Assembly: GCF_020532645.1 (NCBI RefSeq)
Contig: NZ_JAJAUZ010000028.1
Location: 1-64,000, forward strand
Reading direction: 5' to 3'
From: Streptomyces bambusae
Lineage (GTDB): Bacteria; Actinomycetota; Actinomycetes; Streptomycetales; Streptomycetaceae
DNA length: 64,000 nt
Under the pieces are notes generated by a model. The model did no database searches. It worked only from the letters and a program-made list of their open reading frames with translations, and was not told where the DNA came from. Position numbers and translations under genes: made by a program. The first letter of the stretch is position 1. Each line of letters starts with the position of its first letter. Positions 24,616-32,877 of this stretch are shown here, one piece after another.

Positions 24616-24972
24616 ATGTCCGTTCAGGACGACAAGACCACTGTGAGCGACGGCATCCTCCTGTCCGACGCCGCCGCCGCCAAGGTCAAGGCCCTGCTGG
24701 AGCAGGAAGGCCGGGACGACCTGGCGCTCCGCGTCGCCGTCCAGCCCGGCGGCTGCTCCGGCCTGCGCTACCAGCTCTTCTTCGACGAGCGCTCCCTCGA
24801 CGGTGACGTCGTGAAGGACTTCGACGGAGTCAAGGTCGTCACCGACCGCATGAGCGCCCCCTACCTGGGCGGCGCCTCGATCGACTTCGTGGACACCATC
24901 GAGAAGCAGGGCTTCACGATCGACAACCCGAACGCCACCGGCTCCTGCGCCTGCGGCGACTCGTTCAGCTAA
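24616..24972 (+). CDS. erpA: Iron-sulfur cluster carrier/insertion protein ErpA (HesB/IscA family)
   Basis: A 118-residue A-type carrier that receives Fe-S clusters and passes them to apo-enzymes. The three conserved cysteines are present: one in VQPGGCSGLRYQL and two in the C-terminal GSCACGDSFS. The domain starts at ILLSDAAAAKVKALLEQEG. The ATG at 24616 has GGGAGTG about 8 nt upstream; an in-frame ATG six bases earlier is less well placed. It is divergent from nadA, itself a [4Fe-4S] enzyme, so a shared Fe-S link is plausible. It is closed by the hairpin at 25001-25036. Confidence 0.94.
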   Translation: MSVQDDKTTVSDGILLSDAAAAKVKALLEQEGRDDLALRVAVQPGGCSGLRYQLFFDERSLDGDVVKDFDGVKVVTDRMSAPYLGGASIDFVDTIEKQGFTIDNPNATGSCACGDSFS

Positions 24973-25000
24973 GCGCACCCCCGCAACCGCGGCACGCGCA

Positions 25001-25036
25001 GAAGGGGCGGCACCGGAATCCCGGTGCCGCCCCTTC
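25001..25036. terminator. Bidirectional hairpin terminator
   Basis: Perfect 16-bp arms GAAGGGGCGGCACCGG and its complement around AATC, between convergent erpA and the anchored hypothetical gene. Confidence 0.88.
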
Positions 25037-25063
25037 TCGCGTTCCGGCCCCGCCGGCCGCCCG

Positions 25064-26458
25064 CTACTGCCGGCGCAGCGGATCGCCGGTGGTGCCGTCG
25101 ACCACCCGCTTCGCGTTCAGCGGCTGCTCCAGCACCGCCGACAGCGACATCTCCTGGGCGATCATGATGCAGGCCCGGTCCGGGTCCGGATTGGTCTCCG
25201 TCACCCGCACCGTCACCGACGCCGGGTGCTCCCGCACCTCCAGCGCGTACGTGCTGCACACCCCGCCCCAGAAGTGCACCGTCAGCTTCCCGCCGCGGTG
25301 CTCGTACGAGAACCCCGGCACGGTCCGCACCTCCGGCCGGGTCTCCCCGGCCGCCGCGGCCGGCTGCGCCACCACGTGCCCGGGGCCGCCGTCCCGCCCG
25401 GCCACCGAGAACAGCCAGGCCGGCACCAGCTGCCGGGTACCGCCGTCTGCCGACGGCGTCAGCCCCAGCACCGCACCCGTCACCCGCTCGATCCGCGCCG
25501 GGCCGGGCGTGCCGGGCGTGCCGGAACCGGGCGGGCACGGCACCGCCGGGTCCGCCACCGCGTCCGGTGCGACGGCCGCGTCCGGGACCGGCGTGGCGCA
25601 GCCGCCGATCGACGGCTTGGGCGCGCCCGCGTTCAGCCGCTCCAGCGCCCGCGCCGCCGACAGCACCTGCTGCTCGTCGCCCCGCACCGGCGCCGACAGC
25701 TCACCGCTGCCGCTCACGACCTGCCCGTCCGGGCCGATGTGCACCTTCGTGGACCAGCCGTGCACCGGCAGCCCGCCGACCACCGGGTCGGCCGTGACCA
25801 CCCGGGCCGATCCCAGCACCACCGACGCGTCCAGCTTCGCCCCGGCCAGCCCGGCCGCCGCCAGCACCGGCTTCGCGGCCGCCTTCGCCGCCTCCTCGCC
25901 CACCGGGGTGCCGGCGCCGTCCGCCCCGCCCTCCGGCAGCACCGCAGGGCCGCAGGTGTCCTTCCCGCGCTCGCAGTCGTCCGAGCCGCCCGTCTGGAAC
26001 AGGCTGAACGACCAGGCGCCCGGGGCCTGCGCCGACACCTGGAGCCGCGGGCCCGAGCCGTCCTTGGCCACGCCCGCCCGCCACAGCCCGCCGGACTCCC
26101 GCGGCACGCCGGGCACGCCGAGCGCGGACGCCAGCCGGGCCACCCCGTCCTGCGTCACCGCCCCCGCGATCCGGTACGCGTACGCCCGCCCCGGCCCCTC
26201 CGGGAGCTTCCCGGCCGCCCGGTAGACCACCCCGTGGCCCGACGGGTCCGGCTCCCCGGGCGCGATGCCCGGCGGGGGAGTGGTGGGATCCGCCGTACGG
26301 GTGTCCGCCGCGGCCGCGCTGCGCGGCGCGGCGGGGTCCCCGTACGCGGTGCTCGCCCAGTACGCCGTACCGCCGCCCGCGAGCAGGACCGCGGCCGCGA
26401 TCGAGGCGACGGCCACCGAAGGCCGCCGTCGCATCCCTGAGGTGGGTTCTCCGGTCAC
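25064..26458 (-). CDS. Membrane-anchored extracytoplasmic protein of unknown function
   Basis: A 464-residue protein with one N-terminal membrane segment (SVAVASIAAAVLLAGGGTAYWA) after a short basic cytoplasmic stretch. A Pro/Thr-rich linker and a large extracytoplasmic domain follow. The domain contains cysteine pairs (DDCERGKDTCGP, GGCATP, VPCPPG, GGVCSTYA, RACIMIA) that could form disulfides. It is a pattern I know only from uncharacterised Streptomyces membrane proteins. The GTG at 26458 has GAAGGAG 7 nt upstream. It is probably monocistronic or follows the small gene at 26526. No enzyme motif was found. Confidence 0.78.
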   Translation of the reverse strand: MTGEPTSGMRRRPSVAVASIAAAVLLAGGGTAYWASTAYGDPAAPRSAAAADTRTADPTTPPPGIAPGEPDPSGHGVVYRAAGKLPEGPGRAYAYRIAGAVTQDGVARLASALGVPGVPRESGGLWRAGVAKDGSGPRLQVSAQAPGAWSFSLFQTGGSDDCERGKDTCGPAVLPEGGADGAGTPVGEEAAKAAAKPVLAAAGLAGAKLDASVVLGSARVVTADPVVGGLPVHGWSTKVHIGPDGQVVSGSGELSAPVRGDEQQVLSAARALERLNAGAPKPSIGGCATPVPDAAVAPDAVADPAVPCPPGSGTPGTPGPARIERVTGAVLGLTPSADGGTRQLVPAWLFSVAGRDGGPGHVVAQPAAAAGETRPEVRTVPGFSYEHRGGKLTVHFWGGVCSTYALEVREHPASVTVRVTETNPDPDRACIMIAQEMSLSAVLEQPLNAKRVVDGTTGDPLRRQ

Positions 26459-26525
26459 CGCATTGCTCCTTCGCCGTCCGTGGTGCAGATGGGACGGACC
26501 CGGACGCTATCCGGTTCCCGGGCCC

Positions 26526-26741
26526 TCAGTCGCCGTACGCGGCCGTACCGGCGATCAGGCGGGCCGAGGAGGGCGGGACGGTGATCCCGTGGATCCGGTC
26601 GGGGGTCACCCGGACGGGGGCCGGTCCGGCGGGCACCGCCCAGTGCGGGGCCATCCGCGTGCAGTCGCCGATCAGGCCGGCGAGGCCGGAACCGGCCGCC
26701 GGTCCGGCGGTGGACATGGCGGAGTCGGGGTATGTCCTCAT
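26526..26741 (-). CDS. Small hypothetical protein (71 aa)
   Basis: A 71-residue protein, MRTYPDSAMSTAGP at the start and PPSSARLIAGTAAYGD at the end; an internal ATG at 26717 is a possible later start. A TACCGT box ends 6 nt before the 26741 ATG on the minus strand, compatible with leaderless expression. I recognise no domain. It precedes the anchored protein gene by about 70 bp on the same strand. It is accepted on position, promoter and non-repetitive composition. Confidence 0.55.
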   Translation of the reverse strand: MRTYPDSAMSTAGPAAGSGLAGLIGDCTRMAPHWAVPAGPAPVRVTPDRIHGITVPPSSARLIAGTAAYGD

Positions 26742-26873
26742 GCGGGCACGGTAAGCACGGCGCTCTCTGCGAAGAAAGGGCTACTACGGGGTAGTTTCGC
26801 ACCGTGCCCGGGAGCGGGCAGGAGCGGGTAGCGTTGACTGTCCCCTTCCGCCCCTCGCAGGAGCATCCACGCC

Positions 26874-27851
26874 GTGCGTATCGCAGTCACCGGCTCCATC
26901 GCCACCGACCACCTCATGACCTTCCCCGGCCGCTTCGCCGACCAGCTCGTCGCGGACCAGCTGCACACGGTCTCCCTCTCCTTCCTCGTCGACAACCTCG
27001 ACGTGCGGCGGGGCGGCGTCGGCCCGAACATCTGCTTCGGGATGGGCCAGCTCGGGGCCCGCCCCATCCTGGTCGGCGCCGCGGGGTACGACTTCGACGA
27101 GTACCGTGCCTGGCTCGACCGGCACGGCGTCGACACCGCCTCCGTGCGCATCTCCGAGGTCCTGCACACGGCCCGTTTCGTGTGCACCACGGACAAGGAC
27201 CACAATCAGATCGGCTCCTTCTACACCGGCGCCATGAGTGAGGCCCGCCTCATCGAGCTGAAGTCCGTCGCGGACCGGGTCGGCGGCCTGGACCTGGTCC
27301 TGATCGGCGCCGACGACCCCGAGGCGATGCTCCGCCACACGGAGGAGTGCCGGACCCGCGGGATCCCGTTCGCGGCCGACTTCTCGCAGCAGATCGCCCG
27401 CATGGACGGCGAGAACATCCGCACCCTGATGGAGGGCGCGACCTTCCTCTTCTCGAACGAGTACGAGAAGGGCCTCATCGAGTCGAAGTCCGGCTGGACC
27501 GAGGACGAGATCCTCGCCAAGGTCGGCACCCGCGTCACCACCCTCGGCTCCCAGGGCGTCAAGATCGAGCGGGCCGGCCACGACCCGATCCTGGTCGGCT
27601 GCCCCGAGGAGAACGCCAAGGTCGACCCGACCGGCGTCGGCGACGCGTTCCGCGCGGGCTTCTTGACCGGCCTCGGCTGGGGCGTCGGCCTGGAGCGGGC
27701 CGCGCAGGTCGGCTGCATGCTGGCCACGCTGGTCATCGAGACCCTCGGCACCCAGGAGTACACCCTGGCCCGGGCGCACTTCATGGACCGCTTCACCAAG
27801 GCGTACGGCGACGAGGCCGCCGCCGAGGTCCAGGCCCACCTGACCGTCTGA
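26874..27851 (+). CDS. adoK: Adenosine kinase, actinobacterial PfkB/ribokinase type
   Basis: Phosphorylates adenosine to AMP in purine salvage. The 325-residue protein is a PfkB-family sugar/nucleoside kinase. It has the N-terminal ITGSIATDHL-type start (here IAVTGSIATDHLMTFPGRFADQL), the glycine pair RRGGVGPN, and the anion-hole/catalytic motif DPTGVGDAFRAGF. It closely follows the mycobacterial AdoK pattern, including HTARFVCTTD, IGADDPEAM and GTQEY. The GTG at 26874 has AGGAG about 10 nt upstream and a TAGCGT box at 26829. It is closed by a 40-bp palindrome. The specificity call rests on pattern memory; another nucleoside remains possible. Confidence 0.85.
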   Translation: MRIAVTGSIATDHLMTFPGRFADQLVADQLHTVSLSFLVDNLDVRRGGVGPNICFGMGQLGARPILVGAAGYDFDEYRAWLDRHGVDTASVRISEVLHTARFVCTTDKDHNQIGSFYTGAMSEARLIELKSVADRVGGLDLVLIGADDPEAMLRHTEECRTRGIPFAADFSQQIARMDGENIRTLMEGATFLFSNEYEKGLIESKSGWTEDEILAKVGTRVTTLGSQGVKIERAGHDPILVGCPEENAKVDPTGVGDAFRAGFLTGLGWGVGLERAAQVGCMLATLVIETLGTQEYTLARAHFMDRFTKAYGDEAAAEVQAHLTV

Positions 27852-27856
27852 GCACC

Positions 27857-27896
27857 GGGGCTCCGCCCCGGACCCGCGGGTCCGGGGCGGAGCCCC
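27857..27896. terminator. 40-bp perfect palindrome terminator
   Basis: GGGGCTCCGCCCCGGACCCG followed directly by its exact complement, between convergent adoK and the cysteine desulfurase fusion. It is one of the strongest hairpins in the window. Confidence 0.9.
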
Positions 27897-27909
27897 GTGC
27901 GGTGCGGGG

Positions 27910-29295
27910 TCACACCCGGCGCCGCACCCGGTACGCCACGCCGCCGCCGTCCGCCGGCGCTTCGCCCAGGTACGCCTGCCCCCGCATCGCGCACCACGCC
28001 GGGATGTCCAGCCGGGCCACCTCGTCGTCCGACACGACCGTGACGACACCCCCCACCGCCACGGTGGAGATGACCTTCGCCAGCTCGATCACCGGCTGCG
28101 GGCACCGCAGCCCGAGCGCGTCGACGACCACCGACTCGGCGACGGGCTCGGCATCGGTCCCGGCGACCGGCACCCCGAGCCGCTCCCGCACCCCCGCGAC
28201 CACCCCCGGCAGCACCTCCAGGAACCGGTTCACGTCGTCCGACGAGGTGCCCGGCGGCAGTGACACCCGCACGTTCCCCTCCGACAGCACCCCCATCGCC
28301 CGCAGCACATGGCTCGGCGTCAGCGTGGAGCTCGTACAGGACGACCCGGACGACACCGAGAACCCGGCCCGGTCCAGCTCGTGCAGCAGGATCTCCCCGT
28401 CGACGTAGAGACAGGAGAAGGTCACCAGGTGCGGCAGCCGCCGCTCCGCGTCCCCGACCACCTCCACGTCCGGCACCAGCCGCGCCACCCGCCGCCGGAT
28501 CCGGTCCACCAGGACCCGCAGCCGCCGCCCCTCCTCCTCGGCCTCCGCCCGTACCGCCCGCAGCGAGGCCGCGGCCGCCACGATCGCGGGGATGTTCTCG
28601 AACCCCGCCGACCGCCCCGACTCCCGTTCGTCCACCGGCCCTTGGGGAGCGAACCGGACCCCCTTGCGGACCGCCAGCAGCCCCACCCCGGCCGGCCCGC
28701 CCCATTTGTGCGCGCTCCCCGCCAGCAGCGACCAGTCGCCCGGCACCGGCCCCCACGGCAGCGACTGGGCCGCGTCCACCAGCAGCGGCACCCCAGCCGC
28801 CCGGCAGGCCGCCGCGGCCTCCTCGACCGGCTGCACCGTCCCCACCTCGTGGTTGGCGGACTGCAGGCAGGCCAGCGCGGTGTCGGCCCGCAGCGCCGCG
28901 GCGAACGACTCCGCCGCCACCGCACCCGTCCGGTCCACCGGCACCTCGGTCAGAGTCCCGCCGCCCGCCGTGTGCGCCTCGGCCGCATGGAGCACGGAGG
29001 AGTGCTCCACCGCCGATACGACCAGATGCCCGCCGGCCCGCCGGCGTCCCGCGAGCGCCCCCCGGACGCCGAGGTGAACCGCGCGTGTCCCCGAAGGAGT
29101 GAACACGAGCTCGTCCGGACGGCACCCCACCGCCTCCGCCGCGGCCTCCCGGGCGGCGTCCAGGAGCAGCCTGGCCCGCCGCCCCTCCCGGTACAGCCGG
29201 GCCGGATCCGCCCACCCCTCGTCGAGCGCGGCCACCAGGGCCTGGCGGGCGACGGGATGCAGCGGAGCAGAGGAAGCGGAGTCGAAGTACGGCAT
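27910..29295 (-). CDS. Cysteine desulfurase fused to a TusA-like sulfurtransferase domain
   Basis: A 461-residue two-domain protein. Residues 1-375 are a class V aminotransferase-fold desulfurase: MPYFDSASSAPLHP start, SANHEVGTVQ, the PLP-binding lysine in GSAHKWGGPAG, and the catalytic cysteine loop SSGSSCTSSTLTPSHVL. Residues about 385-461 form a TusA domain with the sulfur-carrying motif LGLRCPQPVIELAK. The desulfurase would take sulfur from cysteine as a persulfide and hand it to the fused TusA Cys, feeding tRNA thiolation or another thio-cofactor. The short IscS-like cysteine loop suggests general sulfur donation. The ATG at 29295 is the only sensible start. It is divergent from ctaC. 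Confidence 0.9.
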   Translation of the reverse strand: MPYFDSASSAPLHPVARQALVAALDEGWADPARLYREGRRARLLLDAAREAAAEAVGCRPDELVFTPSGTRAVHLGVRGALAGRRRAGGHLVVSAVEHSSVLHAAEAHTAGGGTLTEVPVDRTGAVAAESFAAALRADTALACLQSANHEVGTVQPVEEAAAACRAAGVPLLVDAAQSLPWGPVPGDWSLLAGSAHKWGGPAGVGLLAVRKGVRFAPQGPVDERESGRSAGFENIPAIVAAAASLRAVRAEAEEEGRRLRVLVDRIRRRVARLVPDVEVVGDAERRLPHLVTFSCLYVDGEILLHELDRAGFSVSSGSSCTSSTLTPSHVLRAMGVLSEGNVRVSLPPGTSSDDVNRFLEVLPGVVAGVRERLGVPVAGTDAEPVAESVVVDALGLRCPQPVIELAKVISTVAVGGVVTVVSDDEVARLDIPAWCAMRGQAYLGEAPADGGGVAYRVRRRV

Positions 29296-29466
29296 GTGGG
29301 CACGCTACGCCGCGCACCCCGCTCCTCAGGTCAGGGGGCGTCAGATGGCCCTCCGGGCCCGCCGGTCGGGCTCGCGCGAGCCGTCCCCCGGAAGGCGGAG
29401 CCACCCCTTCGGGGGCTGTCGCGGCGCGTTGGGCACCCTCCCCGCGCGACCCCAAATAGCGTCCAG

Positions 29467-29472
29467 TAGGGT
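29467..29472 (+). promoter_or_regulatory. Putative -10 element (TAGGGT) for the ctaCDF operon
   Basis: TAGGGT is the only clear TANNNT box in the ctaC/desulfurase gap and leaves a leader of about 100 nt. The -35 is not obvious. Confidence 0.45.
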
Positions 29473-29578
29473 TTGGTCCGCATAAACATCCAAACCCCTG
29501 CCCGCGTCAGGGCCGGCGACCGACCCGCGAGACGGCCGCAGCCGGTCGCGCGGGCCGAGACTCTCGGGAAGGCGCTAC

Positions 29579-30613
29579 GTGAGTCCCTACGGCTCCGACC
29601 GCTCGCCGCGGCGCCCGATGCGGCGGAAGCTGCTGCAGGCGCTGACTGCGGGTATGGTCCTGGCGACCGCGACTGGTTGCTCGTATACCTGGAAAGACTT
29701 CCCCCGCCTCGGAATGCCCACTCCGGTCACCGAGGAGGCGCCGCGCATCCTCTCCCTGTGGCAGGGCTCCTGGGCGGCCGCCCTCGTCACGGGCATCCTG
29801 GTCTGGGGCCTGATCCTGTGGAGCGTCATCTTCCACCGGCGCAGCCGCACCAAGGTGGAGGTTCCGCCGCAGACCCGGTACAACATGCCGATCGAGGCGC
29901 TGTACACCGTGGTCCCGCTCATCATCGTTTCGGTGCTGTTCTACTTCACCGCACGTGACGAGTCGAAGCTGCTCGCCCTCTCCGACAAGCCGAAGCACAC
30001 CATCAACGTGGTGGGCTTCCAGTGGAGCTGGGGCTTCAACTACATCGAGGACGTCGACGGCGACCCCGCGACCCCGCAGCTTCCCCCCGTGGAGGTGCCC
30101 GAGGGCGCGTCCGCGAAGGAGAAGGCCGAGGCCGAGAAGGCGCCGCGCGTTCCCAAGGAACTCGCCTCCATCCCGGACAAGTACACCAAGGACTTCCCCG
30201 CGGGCGCCGAGGGCGTCTACACCAAGGGCGTCCCCGGTGACCGGAACCCGCAGAACGGCAACCCGGGCCCGACCCTCTGGCTCCCCAAGGGCGAGAAGGT
30301 CCGCTTCATCCTGTCGTCCAACGACGTCATCCACTCGTTCTGGGTGGTGCCCTTCCTGTTCAAGCAGGACGTCATCCCCGGGCACACCAATGTCTTCGAG
30401 GTGACCCCCACGCAGGAGGGCACCTTCATGGGCAAGTGCGCCGAGCTCTGCGGCGTCGACCACTCCCGGATGCTCTTCAACGTGAAGGTCGTCTCCCCGG
30501 AGCGCTACCAGGCGCACCTGAAGGAGCTGGCCGAGAAGGGGCAGACCGGTTACCTCCCGGCCGGTATCAAGCTGACCGACCCGGCCCGGAACTCGGAGAC
30601 GAACAAACTGTGA
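29579..30613 (+). CDS. ctaC: Cytochrome c oxidase subunit II
   Basis: Subunit II of the aa3 oxidase; it receives electrons at the CuA centre. The 344-residue lipoprotein has a signal peptide with lipobox-like ATATGC, two transmembrane helices (residues about 60-83 and 103-125), then the cupredoxin domain. The CuA ligands are visible in NDVIHSFWVVPF and CAELCGVDHSRM. An actinobacterial insertion rich in Lys/Glu (EGASAKEKAEAEKAPRVP) lies in the periplasmic domain. It normally interacts with the bound cytochrome QcrC. The GTG start follows GGGAAGG. It overlaps ctaD by 4 bp. Confidence 0.97.
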   Translation: MSPYGSDRSPRRPMRRKLLQALTAGMVLATATGCSYTWKDFPRLGMPTPVTEEAPRILSLWQGSWAAALVTGILVWGLILWSVIFHRRSRTKVEVPPQTRYNMPIEALYTVVPLIIVSVLFYFTARDESKLLALSDKPKHTINVVGFQWSWGFNYIEDVDGDPATPQLPPVEVPEGASAKEKAEAEKAPRVPKELASIPDKYTKDFPAGAEGVYTKGVPGDRNPQNGNPGPTLWLPKGEKVRFILSSNDVIHSFWVVPFLFKQDVIPGHTNVFEVTPTQEGTFMGKCAELCGVDHSRMLFNVKVVSPERYQAHLKELAEKGQTGYLPAGIKLTDPARNSETNKL

Positions 30614-32346
30614 GCATCCTCAACGAACCTCAGGGTGCCGCGGCAGCTGACGACTCGTACGAGAACGAGCTGCCGGTGCGGCGCAAGCAGCCGGGCAACG
30701 TCGTCGTGAAGTGGCTGACCACCACCGACCACAAGACGATCGGCACGCTCTACCTGGTCACCTCGTTCGTGTTCTTCATCATCGGCGGCATCATGGCGCT
30801 CTTCATGCGCGCCGAGCTTGCCCGTCCGGGTACGCAGATCATGTCGAACGAGCAGTTCAACCAGGCGTTCACGATGCACGGCACGATCATGCTGCTGATG
30901 TTCGCGACGCCGCTGTTCGCCGGATTCGCGAACTGGATCATGCCGCTGCAGATCGGCGCGCCCGACGTGGCGTTCCCGCGGCTGAACATGTTCGCGTACT
31001 GGCTGTACCTCTTCGGTTCGACCATCGCGGTGGCCGGCTTCGTCACCCCGCAGGGTGCCGCCGACTTCGGCTGGTTCGCCTACTCCCCGCTGTCGGACGC
31101 CGTCCGCTCGCCGGGCATCGGCGCCGACATGTGGATCATGGGTCTGGCCTTCTCCGGCTTCGGCACGATCCTCGGCTCGGTCAACTTCATCACCACGATC
31201 ATCTGCATGCGCGCGCCCGGCATGACGATGTTCCGCATGCCGATCTTCACCTGGAACGTGCTGCTGACCGGTGTCCTGGTCCTGCTCGCCTTCCCGGTGC
31301 TCGCCGCCGCGCTCTTCGCGCTGGAGGCGGACCGCAAGTTCGGCTCGCACATCTTCGACGCGGCCAACGGCGGCGCACTGCTGTGGCAGCACCTCTTCTG
31401 GTTCTTCGGACACCCAGAGGTGTACATCATCGCCCTGCCGTTCTTCGGCATCATCTCCGAGGTCATCCCGGTCTTCTCGCGCAAGCCGATGTTCGGTTAC
31501 ATCGGCCTGATCGCCGCGACGATCGCGATCGCCGGCCTCTCGGTGACGGTGTGGGCCCACCACATGTACGTCACCGGTGGTGTGCTGCTGCCGTTCTTCT
31601 CCTTCATGACCTTCCTGATCGCGGTACCGACCGGTGTGAAGTTCTTCAACTGGATCGGCACCATGTGGAAGGGCTCGCTGTCCTTCGAGACCCCGATGCT
31701 CTGGGCCGTCGGCTTCCTGATCACCTTCACCTTCGGTGGTCTGACCGGCGTCATCCTGGCCTCGCCCCCGATGGACTTCCACGTCTCCGACTCGTACTTC
31801 GTCGTCGCGCACTTCCACTACGTCATCTTCGGCACCGTGGTCTTCGCGATGTTCTCCGGCTTCCACTTCTGGTGGCCGAAGTTCACGGGCAAGATGCTGG
31901 ACGAGCGCCTCGGCAAGATCACGTTCTGGACCCTGTTCGTGGGCTTCCACGGCACGTTCCTGGTGCAGCACTGGCTCGGCGCGGAGGGCATGGCCCGCCG
32001 TTACGCGGACTACCTGGACGCCGACGGCTTCACCGCGCTGAACACGATCTCGACGATCAGCTCCTTCCTGCTCGGCCTGTCGATGCTTCCGTTCATGTAC
32101 AACGTGTGGAAGACCGCCAAGTACGGCAAGAAGATCGAGGTCGACGACCCGTGGGGCTACGGCCGTTCGCTGGAGTGGGCGACCTCCTGCCCGCCGCCGC
32201 GGCACAACTTCCTCACGCTGCCGCGCATCCGCTCGGAATCCCCTGCGTTCGACCTGCACCACCCTGAGATCGCCGCTCTCGACCACCTCGAGAACCACGG
32301 CGAGCCGGCCAAGGCCGTCACCGGTGACAAGGAGGCCGGCAAGTGA
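30610..32346 (+). CDS. ctaD: Cytochrome c oxidase subunit I
   Basis: Catalytic heme-copper subunit of the aa3 oxidase; it reduces oxygen to water and pumps protons. The 578-residue protein has twelve membrane helices. Visible landmarks are the heme a ligand region TMHGTIMLLMFATP, the CuB/His-Tyr element WFFGHPEVYIIALP, the CuB pair WAHHMYVTGG, and HFHYVIFGTVVFAMF near the C-terminal heme ligands. The GTG start overlaps the ctaC stop and the gene overlaps ctaF, so the three are one translationally coupled operon. Confidence 0.98.
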   Translation: MSILNEPQGAAAADDSYENELPVRRKQPGNVVVKWLTTTDHKTIGTLYLVTSFVFFIIGGIMALFMRAELARPGTQIMSNEQFNQAFTMHGTIMLLMFATPLFAGFANWIMPLQIGAPDVAFPRLNMFAYWLYLFGSTIAVAGFVTPQGAADFGWFAYSPLSDAVRSPGIGADMWIMGLAFSGFGTILGSVNFITTIICMRAPGMTMFRMPIFTWNVLLTGVLVLLAFPVLAAALFALEADRKFGSHIFDAANGGALLWQHLFWFFGHPEVYIIALPFFGIISEVIPVFSRKPMFGYIGLIAATIAIAGLSVTVWAHHMYVTGGVLLPFFSFMTFLIAVPTGVKFFNWIGTMWKGSLSFETPMLWAVGFLITFTFGGLTGVILASPPMDFHVSDSYFVVAHFHYVIFGTVVFAMFSGFHFWWPKFTGKMLDERLGKITFWTLFVGFHGTFLVQHWLGAEGMARRYADYLDADGFTALNTISTISSFLLGLSMLPFMYNVWKTAKYGKKIEVDDPWGYGRSLEWATSCPPPRHNFLTLPRIRSESPAFDLHHPEIAALDHLENHGEPAKAVTGDKEAGK

Positions 32347-32741
32347 AGATCCAGGGCAAGATGTTCCTCTGGCTCTCCGCGTTCATCCTGATCATGGCCG
32401 TCGTGTACGGCGTGTGGTCGAAGGAGCCGGCGGGCACCACCGCGCTCTTCCTGGCCTTCGGCCTGAGCGTCATGATCGGCTACTACCTGGCCTTCACGGC
32501 CAAGCGTGTCGACGCCATGGCCCAGGACAACAAGGAAGCGGACGTCGCGGACGAGGCCGGCGAGCTCGGCTTCTTCTCCCCGCACAGCTGGCAGCCGCTC
32601 TCCCTGGCCGTCGGCGGCGCCCTGGCCTTCATGGGCGTCATCTTCGGCTGGTGGCTGATGTACTTCTCCGCTCCGGTGATCCTCGTGGGTCTGTGGGGCT
32701 GGGTGTACGAGTACTACCGCGGTGAGAACCAGAACCAGTAG
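32343..32741 (+). CDS. ctaF: Cytochrome c oxidase subunit IV (actinobacterial CtaF)
   Basis: A 132-residue membrane protein with four helices, starting MKIQGKMFLWLSAFILIMAVVYGVW. The ending WGWVYEYYRGENQNQ is typical of the small actinobacterial subunit of the bcc-aa3 supercomplex. It has no cofactor and stabilises the complex. Its GTG start overlaps the ctaD stop. The operon ends at the hairpin 32786-32822. Confidence 0.93.
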   Translation: MKIQGKMFLWLSAFILIMAVVYGVWSKEPAGTTALFLAFGLSVMIGYYLAFTAKRVDAMAQDNKEADVADEAGELGFFSPHSWQPLSLAVGGALAFMGVIFGWWLMYFSAPVILVGLWGWVYEYYRGENQNQ

Positions 32742-32785
32742 GACCCGCTCCGCCGGTACGACCCGGTGGGCACGCAGCACGCGTT

Positions 32786-32822
32786 GGGGCCCGGACACCT
32801 CGTCACGAGGAGTCCGGGCCCC
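32786..32822 (+). terminator. Terminator of the ctaCDF operon
   Basis: Near-perfect hairpin with outer arms GGGGCCCGGAC and GTCCGGGCCCC and inner arms CTCGT/ACGAG, 44 bp past the ctaF stop. Confidence 0.85.
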
Positions 32823-32864
32823 TCGTTTGCAGTCACCCCGCGCGCAGTAATAGTCATATCTTCA

Positions 32865-32870
32865 TAGCGT
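32865..32870 (+). promoter_or_regulatory. -10 element TAGCGT for a leaderless transcript
   Basis: Ends 7 nt before the ATG at 32878. The upstream 30 bp (around ATAGTCATATCTTCA) is markedly AT-rich. Confidence 0.6.
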
Positions 32871-32877
32871 TTGTGGC

